From Gammaproteobacteria bacterium (GTDB taxonomy: Bacteria; Pseudomonadota; Gammaproteobacteria; Pseudomonadales; Azotimanducaceae), in the NCBI GenBank assembly GCA_009841635.1, contig VXLJ01000009.1, positions 62,865 to 126,864 on the forward strand: a stretch of 64,000 bases of DNA, written 5' to 3'. The translations under genes and the position numbers were made by a program. Below are positions 58,724 to 64,000 of this stretch, one piece after another (positions within the stretch are counted from its first letter, which is position 1; each line of letters opens with the position of its first letter). The notes under the pieces are model-generated. The model saw nothing but the letters and a program-made list of their open reading frames with translations. It had not been told where the DNA came from and made no database searches.

Positions 58724-58873
58724 GGCTAAACTTGCATGCGAGATATCGCATCTAGAATGAAGTAAAGCTGGTCTGTACTGAACGTGCGTTTTAAGACTGG
58801 TGCGATGATTGAGGAGAACGCAAGTTAGGCCAGACCTGAAGCGCAAGAACGAGACATATACGAGGGTAATGTA

Positions 58874-59398
58874 ATGGCAGGTCGAAGTCTTAATAAAGTG
58901 CAATTAATCGGTAACTTAGGTCGAGATCCAGAAATCCGCTATATGCAAAGCGGTAATTCAATGACTACTTTCTCCATAGCGACAGGCAAAACGTGGACTG
59001 ATCAGTCGACCAATGAACGTCGAGAGCGCACAGATTGGCATAACGTTGTGTGCTGGGGTCGCTTGGCGGAAGTTGCTAGCCAATATCTACACAAAGGCAG
59101 TCACGTCTATGTAGAAGGTGAGCTGCAAACTCGTCAATATGATCGTGAAGGTCAAACTCACTATCGAACCGAAATTAATTGTCGCGAACTCATCATGCTT
59201 GGCCGAGCCGAAGCAAACACTGGTCCAAGTAGCACCAGTTACGATCGTCCTGCTCCTAGTGGCGGACGTGGCAACTATGAGAGGTCCTACTCCAACCAAT
59301 CATCGCAACCGCAGCAGCCACAGCGAGGCAGCGGTTCTGACGCCTCTGCTGGCGACCCAGCCGGCGATTCCGAACTAGAAGACGATTTGCCGTTTTAG
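58874..59398 (+). CDS. ssb: single-stranded DNA-binding protein
   Basis: A 174-residue SSB. The OB-fold (KVQLIGNLGRDPEIRYMQSGNSMTTFSIATGKTW...TDWHNVVCWGRLAEVASQYLHKGSHVYVEGELQTRQYDREGQTHYRTEINCRELIMLG) is complete (~residues 5-110). The Gly/Ser/Gln-rich linker leads to the tail DDLPF, a shortened form of the usual acidic DDDIPF tip that binds partners such as exonuclease I (sbcB at 15930). ATG start; the stop overlaps the convergent VOC gene stop by 4 bases. No LexA box (CTGT-N8-ACAG) is visible upstream. Confidence 0.97.
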   Translation: MAGRSLNKVQLIGNLGRDPEIRYMQSGNSMTTFSIATGKTWTDQSTNERRERTDWHNVVCWGRLAEVASQYLHKGSHVYVEGELQTRQYDREGQTHYRTEINCRELIMLGRAEANTGPSSTSYDRPAPSGGRGNYERSYSNQSSQPQQPQRGSGSDASAGDPAGDSELEDDLPF

Positions 59399-59796
59399 GG
59401 TTCATCCTCATAGAGGATGAATTCGACTAGATTGCCATCGGGGTCGCGCACGTAGACGCTGGTCCCGACGGCCGCGCCACCCACACGCTCAACCGGTCCT
59501 TCAATGACTGTTAGGTTGAGTTCGTGCAAGAGCTGCTGCAGTTCTTCGAATTTGCCGTTCCACGAAAAGCAAAAGTCGCCGCACCCAGGCGTTGCGGTGG
59601 GTCCACGCAAGGTGAATTTAGGATTTTGCCACAGTGAGGGATCGTGGAAGTTGATCTTCTGTTTAGCAAGCGTGACAGCATATAGGTGAGGTGCGGACGT
59701 TGCGTCCCACCCGAATCCAAATGTTTCGTAAAACGCTCGCATTGCGGCTACATTGCGAATTGGCACGGCCACATGGTCGATTGCGGTTACAGCCAT
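59395..59796 (-). CDS. VOC-family (glyoxalase/bleomycin resistance-type) protein
   Basis: A 133-residue protein from the ATG at 59796 (MAVTAIDHVAVPIRNVAAMRAFYETFGF); a longer frame to 59850 would run into uppP. It has the VOC pattern DHVAVPIRNV, FSWNGKFEELQQLL and the C-terminal RVGGAAVGTSVYVRDPDGNLVEFILYED with metal-site Glu. About 4-base overlap of stop codons with ssb on the opposite strand. Substrate unknown; members include glyoxalase I-like enzymes and dioxygenases. Confidence 0.85.
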   Translation of the reverse strand: MAVTAIDHVAVPIRNVAAMRAFYETFGFGWDATSAPHLYAVTLAKQKINFHDPSLWQNPKFTLRGPTATPGCGDFCFSWNGKFEELQQLLHELNLTVIEGPVERVGGAAVGTSVYVRDPDGNLVEFILYEDEP

Positions 59797-60605
59797 AGCA
59801 CGCACCCCAAAAGTACGCCTATCACTAGTCGATAGATCACGAATGGCCACATACCGATTTTTTCAATTACGGTCATGAAAAATCCTATACAAAGGTATGC
59901 ACTTATTCCGGCAACGACGAAGCCAATTACGAACTGCACGAGATTGAAACTTCCAGCGGCCTCGCCAACTTCAAGCAGCATTAACGCAAATGCACCCATA
60001 ATCGCAGGAATGGCGAGCAGAAACGAGAATTTCGCCGCTTGGGTTCTGCTAAGTCCTAACAAGAGAGCGGCCGTGATGGTGACACCCGATCTTGAGGTGC
60101 CGGGCACGATCGCGAATATTTGCGCAATACCGATCACGATTGCGGCGAGATAACTCGGATTGGTGTCGTCAAAGATATGCCCACGGGCTTGTAACCGCGT
60201 GGTCCGCCAATCCGCCAAACCTAGCAAAATACCAAAACCAAGCGTGGTTGCGACGATGACCACCAAATGTCTAGCCTCATTCGCGGCAAACTCAGCTAGG
60301 AAGAATCCAGCAAAAAGAATGGGGAGGGTGCCGAGAGCGAGTTTGATGGCTAGTTCGCTATGCACATTGATGCTTCGGTTTTTTAGACTTGCTAACGAGC
60401 CAATGCCTAATTCAGCGAGCGTTCGACGGAAATATGCGACCACTGCGAGCAACGATCCGGCATGAATGGCGATATCGAAATGGAGTCCACGATCGTCCCA
60501 CCCCAGCAACAGTGCAGGGAATTGAATATGTGCCGAACTAGATATCGGGAGGAATTCAGTAATGCCTTGGATCAGCGCAATGCAAATCGTTTGCAGCGTT
60601 TCCAC
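59787..60605 (-). CDS. uppP: undecaprenyl-diphosphatase
   Basis: A 272-residue polytopic membrane enzyme (also called BacA) that recycles the undecaprenyl carrier for peptidoglycan synthesis and gives bacitracin resistance. Diagnostic motifs are QGITEFLPISSSAHIQFP (residues ~14-31; the EXXXE-like glutamates and SSS) and FAIVPGTSRSGVTITAALLLGLSRTQAAKFSFLLAIPAI (PGxSRSG motif). Around eight helices. It precedes the VOC gene on the minus strand with a 10-base overlap. Confidence 0.96.
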   Translation of the reverse strand: METLQTICIALIQGITEFLPISSSAHIQFPALLLGWDDRGLHFDIAIHAGSLLAVVAYFRRTLAELGIGSLASLKNRSINVHSELAIKLALGTLPILFAGFFLAEFAANEARHLVVIVATTLGFGILLGLADWRTTRLQARGHIFDDTNPSYLAAIVIGIAQIFAIVPGTSRSGVTITAALLLGLSRTQAAKFSFLLAIPAIMGAFALMLLEVGEAAGSFNLVQFVIGFVVAGISAYLCIGFFMTVIEKIGMWPFVIYRLVIGVLLGCVLWL

Positions 60606-60664
60606 GAGCTTAAAAATAACTCAATCAATGAATTTCGATTCTAACGGAACGTAGGACATATTTC

Positions 60665-61261
60665 GTGCTTGGTTCGCTCACCATCCCTTTATTTCCACTG
60701 TCGACTGTATTGTTCAATGGAGGTTATTTGCCTTTACACATATTTGAACCACGCTACTTGCGCATGATTAAAGATTGCCAAGGTGCGGGTATCGGCTTCG
60801 GTGTCGTACTCATTAAAGAAGGTAATGAAGTTCATGAAGGCGACGATCACAAACTACCTGCAATTCACCAAGTAGGCACGTTGGCAGAAATCGTCGAAGT
60901 TGAGGAACTACCAGAGAATCGGTTAGCCGTGATGGCCGTAGGCGGCGCGAAGTTTCAAGTTGGCGCAACTTGGGAGGAAACCGACCATTTAATGATGGGT
61001 GAAGTGACATTTGTGCCAGACGAACCAGAGGGTCCGCTTCGCGAAGAAGACGCTGACTTGGTCAAGTTGCTGGAGTACTTCGTAGACGCTCGTGATTTAC
61101 CTAGCGCGGTACGGAAGCGAATTGATTACACGAATGAACGCGATGTAAGCGTTCGCTTGGCGGATCTTCTACCGATTCACAGCAATGACAAACAGAAGCT
61201 GTTGCAAATGGACTCACCTCGAGTTCGGTTAACCACGATAAGACAGTGGAGCGAACTTTGA
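60665..61261 (+). CDS. Lon N-terminal (LonN) substrate-binding-domain protein
   Basis: A 198-residue protein with GTG start. It starts LTIPLFPLSTVLFNGGYLPLHIFEPRYLRMIKDCQGAGIGFGVVLIKEGNE, the PUA-like N-terminal domain of Lon protease, and continues VGTLAEIVEVEELPENRLAVMAVGG and DLPSAVRKRIDYTNERDVSVRLADLLP. There is no ATPase or protease part. Standalone proteins of this kind are widespread; their role is uncertain (peptide or substrate binding is inferred from Lon). Confidence 0.9.
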   Translation: MLGSLTIPLFPLSTVLFNGGYLPLHIFEPRYLRMIKDCQGAGIGFGVVLIKEGNEVHEGDDHKLPAIHQVGTLAEIVEVEELPENRLAVMAVGGAKFQVGATWEETDHLMMGEVTFVPDEPEGPLREEDADLVKLLEYFVDARDLPSAVRKRIDYTNERDVSVRLADLLPIHSNDKQKLLQMDSPRVRLTTIRQWSEL

Positions 61262-61491
61262 TGTTGCGTGATTCGACTGTGGGAATTGATCTCGTATAAG
61301 GAAATAGCTCGAGCCGGATTGCGCAATCTACGGCGACGCTGAAATGCCTCACTGCCTTAAATGGCACATTGGCATAAATACACTATTTAAATCGAAAGCG
61401 CAATTTGCAATTTCTTCTAAGAGTGAGCGGCTCTACGATGGCCGTTTCGCGAGCATTTCGATTGGAGTGAATAGGAGCGAGGAGGACTAGC
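61262..61491. other. gap upstream of the membrane protein gene
   Basis: A 230-base gap. It is A/T-richer than its surroundings, with an A/T patch near 61376-61396 (CATAAATACACTATTTAAATC) that could be promoter DNA, and no hairpin with T-tract that I trust. Confidence 0.4.
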
Positions 61492-62073
61492 GTGTTTAGA
61501 GATAAAGCCGATGCCGCTGTTATTGGCATTCTTATTGTTTCCGTAGTTGTGCTGGCGGGAACTGTGGTTCATTTGTTTTTTGCCCGGTCGATCTCAAATC
61601 TGACGATCGAGATATTGGCCGCCATCATCGCGGTGGTGATGGTGGTTGCTTCGGTGGCGGTAACCATTCATTTTCAAGCGCGTGCGGAGACCATGCAGGA
61701 ATATCGAGTCGAGTTATTTCGACAAAAGATCGCCCGATACGAGAAGATGCTTGAAGATATTGCGAAGGCAGATGACGATGACGAAATCGATGATGATGAA
61801 ATCGAAATGATCAGAAATCATGGACGCACCATCGCACTTTACGCAAACGAGGAACTGATCAAGGAACTTGCGGCCTTTATTTGCAGGCTCGATGAAGAGC
61901 GAAAGCTCTATATGGATAAACGCGATGGGAGTAACAAGGGAACCTTTCGAGCCGTTGTGCAGGCGATGCGAAGCGATTTAGATGTCGTTGAAGGCAACGA
62001 TGTCACAGAAGCTATTGGTTCTCTCGTGAAGAAAGACTCGCCGACGACCAAATCAGAAGTTAATCACGCCTGA
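61492..62073 (+). CDS. two-helix membrane protein with acidic cytosolic domain, unknown function
   Basis: A 193-residue protein with GTG start, preceded by GAGGAG about 8-10 bases upstream. Two helices near the N-terminus (AVIGILIVSVVVLAGTVVHLFF and IEILAAIIAVVMVVASVAVTIHF) precede a helical, highly acidic soluble part (KADDDDEIDDDEIEMIRNHG, then YANEELIKELAAFICRLDEERKLYM). I do not recognise a domain; it could be a signalling or scaffolding protein. It stands alone between the Lon-N protein and the parS site. Confidence 0.75.
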   Translation: MFRDKADAAVIGILIVSVVVLAGTVVHLFFARSISNLTIEILAAIIAVVMVVASVAVTIHFQARAETMQEYRVELFRQKIARYEKMLEDIAKADDDDEIDDDEIEMIRNHGRTIALYANEELIKELAAFICRLDEERKLYMDKRDGSNKGTFRAVVQAMRSDLDVVEGNDVTEAIGSLVKKDSPTTKSEVNHA

Positions 62074-62265
62074 CGGTCGCAAAGGCGTGCTGCAGTCAGT
62101 TAATACGCGCATTCGTAGTTACACGGCGTTTGTTCTTACGAAGTCAAAAGAGCGTATTGATCTAAAGTAGAACCTAGCCGGCGAGCGTCAAGAGCACGTA
62201 TCTTGGCGTTTAGGTTTGCCTATGCCAGACTTTGGGCGAAGCGCAGACACTGATTGAGGCGCGAA

Positions 62266-62281
62266 TGTTTCACGTGAAACA
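62266..62281. other. parS centromere site (ParB binding)
   Basis: TGTTTCACGTGAAACA is a perfect 16-bp palindrome and the canonical chromosomal parS sequence. It lies in the non-coding 245-base gap between the membrane-protein gene and zur. Chromosomal parS sites cluster near oriC, so the segment is probably origin-proximal. parA/parB are not in the window. Confidence 0.88.
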
Positions 62282-62318
62282 TATAGTGGTGTTGTGTCAC
62301 CTAGTTAGAGTGCCCACA

Positions 62319-62795
62319 TCATGCTTGCTCTTGTTTGGCACAGTCGATGCACAACCCTTTGACTTCGACGACGACGTTGTCAGACTTGAATCCGTGCTCG
62401 TCGGCGATTTGAGTCAGTAATTTCTCAAGTCCATTTGCTTCCACCTCGTCGACCGATCCGCATGCGGAGCACAGTAAGAACTGACTTTCATGAACATGAT
62501 CGGGATGGCTGCAGACCATGTAAGCGTGCGTGGACTGTAGACGATGAACCAAACCAATCCGCATCAGAAAATCGAGCTGGCGATAGACGGTTAACGGCGC
62601 GATTTTTCGGTTTTGCCGACTTTCTAGCAGTGCGATAAGCTCATAGGCCGACACCGGATTTGTGCACGCAAGAAGTTCGGCATAGACGGCCAGTCGAGCC
62701 GGCGTTAATCTTTCACTCTTTTCGCGACACGTCGTTTCCGCGAGTTTGCGCCATCTAGACGCAAGTGGTGCCATGGGTGGTAGCTGATCAGGCAC
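62319..62795 (-). CDS. zur: Fur-family zinc uptake regulator
   Basis: A 158-residue Fur-family repressor. The DNA-binding wing region is TVYRQLDFLMRIGLVHRLQSTHAYMVCSHPDHVHESQFLLCSACGSVDE. The structural zinc is held by CSACG (first pair) and CIDC (second pair near the C-terminus), and metal ligands include the HPDHVHE region. The N-terminal helices carry ERLTPARLAVYAELLACTNPVSAYELIALLE. The assignment as zur rather than fur or perR rests mainly on the Zur-type box at 63421-63443 upstream of the merC-like gene that precedes it. It may be autoregulated. Confidence 0.88.
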   Translation of the reverse strand: MPDQLPPMAPLASRWRKLAETTCREKSERLTPARLAVYAELLACTNPVSAYELIALLESRQNRKIAPLTVYRQLDFLMRIGLVHRLQSTHAYMVCSHPDHVHESQFLLCSACGSVDEVEANGLEKLLTQIADEHGFKSDNVVVEVKGLCIDCAKQEQA

Positions 62796-62841
62796 TAGCA
62801 GGGACGCTATGAGTTAGTGTCTCTATAACAAAGTGGATGGC

Positions 62842-63399
62842 TCAAGACTCTTGCGGTTCGGTCACGTAACGTTGAACTCCACCGCCGGTGCGACATCGGC
62901 GCAACCAATGCCATATGTGAGCCGCAGCTAACAGCATACCACCTAACAGCGTAAGTGGTTGTTCGTACGCTTCGAAGTCCTCGACGAATGCACCGGCAGC
63001 TAAGGAAGTGAGACCCAGCAATACGACGCTAATGAAAAAGCTCGCACTGTACATAAAACGACTCAGCCATACGACACGAAGGCTCAGTGGAATCGCGGCG
63101 AGCACCAGAAGGCGATGCACGATTTCATTTTCAGCCACCTGAGCGACCATTGGCATTAGTGCGACAAGCACTGGCAATGCGACGCAGTGGATGACGCATA
63201 GGGTCGAGAGACCTGCTGCGATGAGATTAGTAGCTACCGCTGAAATCGGTTGAAACGTGTCGCCGTTCGTGGCAATAGGCTTAGCCCAAAGGTCATCAGG
63301 TGAGGCACACGCGCAGTCACATTCACTTACATCCACGCGACGATTTACATCTTCGGCATCCCGATGCAACGTCGAGCTGGCCTCCGAATCCAGAACCAT
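62842..63399 (-). CDS. MerC-domain membrane protein
   Basis: A 185-residue protein. The N-terminal 60 residues are polar with a Cys-rich patch CDCACASPDD, then a MerC-like core: LIAAGLSTLCVIHCVALPVLVALMP (residues ~63-87, C-x3-C pair), then helices RLLVLAAIPLSLRVVWLSRFMY, ASFFISVVLLGLTSLAAGAF and PLTLLGGMLLAAAHIWHWLRRCR. MerC proteins move mercury or other soft metals, and several are zinc-controlled. The gene is 46 bases upstream of zur and has a Zur box upstream, so it is probably linked to zinc handling rather than mercury resistance. Confidence 0.85.
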   Translation of the reverse strand: MVLDSEASSTLHRDAEDVNRRVDVSECDCACASPDDLWAKPIATNGDTFQPISAVATNLIAAGLSTLCVIHCVALPVLVALMPMVAQVAENEIVHRLLVLAAIPLSLRVVWLSRFMYSASFFISVVLLGLTSLAAGAFVEDFEAYEQPLTLLGGMLLAAAHIWHWLRRCRTGGGVQRYVTEPQES

Positions 63400-63420
63400 A
63401 ACTCTTTCAGAAAACTTAAA

Positions 63421-63443
63421 GATATGTTATATCATAACTATAT
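63421..63443. promoter_or_regulatory. Zur box upstream of the merC-zur pair
   Basis: The 23-bp stretch GATATGTTATATCATAACTATAT, 21 bases upstream of the MerC-like start codon, resembles the Zur box consensus GAAATGTTATA-N-TATAACATTTC, with a perfect GTTAT-ATC-ATAAC core. It overlaps the likely promoter. Fits zinc-dependent repression of both genes. Confidence 0.75.
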
Positions 63444-63713
63444 TGAATTTGCTGGCAAAAATAGGGAATTCCCAAATCCCCTGTTAACGATTTGAATTCG
63501 CTTCGAGATGCGATTTCGTTGGAATTTTGACCGTGGCTGCAGCGCTGCACACTTCGAGTTGGGGTGATGCGACTGGAGCTGGCTTGAAAACGACGGTTTT
63601 GTTCGTGAAGGCGTCATCGCCGCCGTGGTCCGTGCGTGACGGACCCGCGTCGCCGACGCATGGCGGTCCAAGCCTTGGGTTGCGGTAGTCGCCGTCGCTC
63701 GCTCGCTTGGTGT

Positions 63714-64000
63714 TTAGCCGGGGGCGTAACGCCACCAGTGGTCATGCACGTCACACGCATGCATGAGCCATGCCAGCTGCGGATTGGACTTGGCGAAAGC
63801 AAGTTGGCAGCGCCGTGCCGACCGCGTCAGTTTGGCGACGGTTCTGATGACATCGCGGATCAGCGGGCGCAAGCCACAGCTGCGTGCGTCCACTGGCAAC
63901 ATGCCAAATTGCATCGCCACCAGGCGTTGTTGCGCGAGCAGGCCGCAGGTATAGTAGAGTTGGTTGCCAAGCAAGCTGGCGGTCGGCGGATGATGCAGGT
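63714..64000 (-). mobile_element. DDE transposase C-terminal fragment (IS1380/IS4-like), partial
   Basis: The minus-strand frame is open to the right edge and encodes ~95 residues of a transposase C-terminus: LHHPPTASLLGNQLYYTCGLLAQQR..., MLPVDARSCGLRPLIRDVIRTVAKLTRSARRC, FAKSNPQLAWLMHACDVHD. This matches C-termini of DDE-group (IS1380/IS4-like) transposases. Codon use and base composition (GC-rich) differ from the rest of the window. The rest of the element lies outside it. The piece 63484-63713 on the same side is non-coding, GC-rich DNA that probably belongs to the same insertion end; its exact left boundary is not visible to me. Confidence 0.7.

Noticed and set aside
62232..62420. A 62-residue plus-strand frame across the parS site
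   Set aside because: It overlaps the zur coding end in antisense and has no ribosome site; the parS site explains the conserved bases.
1..64000. CRISPR arrays, prophage or toxin-antitoxin modules
   Set aside because: No regularly spaced repeats, phage genes or paired toxin-antitoxin genes are visible.

Overview
This 64 kb window reads as a chromosomal segment of a free-living, aerobic, probably marine, heterotrophic gammaproteobacterium. The evidence is exonuclease I (SbcB), a three-gene proton-translocating transhydrogenase (pntAa-pntAb-pntB), an SSB ending in DDLPF, a TonB-dependent receptor, a TRAP transporter, many acyl-CoA genes (crotonases, CaiB-type CoA transferases, an acyl-CoA carboxylase) and moderate GC. 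Gene density is high and intergenic gaps are short. The only mobile DNA I see is a transposase fragment at the right edge; I see no CRISPR array.

Layout. 1-733: end of a TonB-dependent receptor. 17390 down to 867: a long minus-strand run holding sbcB, an osmolyte-type ABC importer (binding protein fused to permease, plus ATPase), a Nudix hydrolase, a LolD/FtsX-like ABC exporter with an AttH-type lipoprotein, a second Nudix hydrolase, a cystathionine gamma-synthase-family enzyme, an SDR, purC, a small hypothetical gene, and an acyl-CoA carboxylase module (BCCP, crotonase, carboxyltransferase, small membrane protein, crotonase). 17405-20521: DASS transporter, acyltransferase and LLM oxidoreductase on the plus strand. 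20527-22001: coiled-coil membrane protein and a PuuD-like membrane protein. 22255-27749: a giant 1592-residue RND permease fused to an ABC ATPase, followed by an overlapping ABC-2-type permease. 27803-30170: alcohol dehydrogenase, tRNA-Gly(CCC), membrane-anchored amidohydrolase. 36047 down to 30206: nitroreductase, CoxG-like protein, three molybdenum hydroxylase subunits and a quinone oxidoreductase. 36326-40716: sugar-type (GPH) transporter and the transhydrogenase. 41159-48495: P450-sulfatase-CmcJ-like oxidoreductase operon divergent from a TRAP transporter. 48515-51702: two CoA transferases and a crotonase. 51812-57469: amidohydrolase, MBL hydrolase, metallophosphoesterase, AhpD-like selenoprotein candidate and DUF3500 protein. 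57503-63399: enolase-superfamily enzyme, ssb, VOC protein, uppP, Lon-N protein, membrane protein, a parS site, zur and a MerC-like gene behind a Zur box.

The most notable points are: (1) the RND-ABC fusion protein, whose ATPase domain is itself interrupted by about 185 residues carrying four membrane helices; (2) an in-frame UGA at 55956-55958 that falls exactly on the second cysteine of a CxxCxxxH AhpD motif, with a hairpin at the right distance, which indicates a selenoprotein; (3) a perfect 16-bp parS site at 62266-62281, suggesting the segment lies in the origin-proximal part of the chromosome; (4) a structured candidate small RNA at about 36220-36327; (5) a strong palindrome between the P450 operon and the TRAP operon.

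Metabolically the window looks built for uptake and oxidation of organic acids and modified (sulfated, oxygenated) organic compounds, but no single pathway can be assigned from sequence alone.
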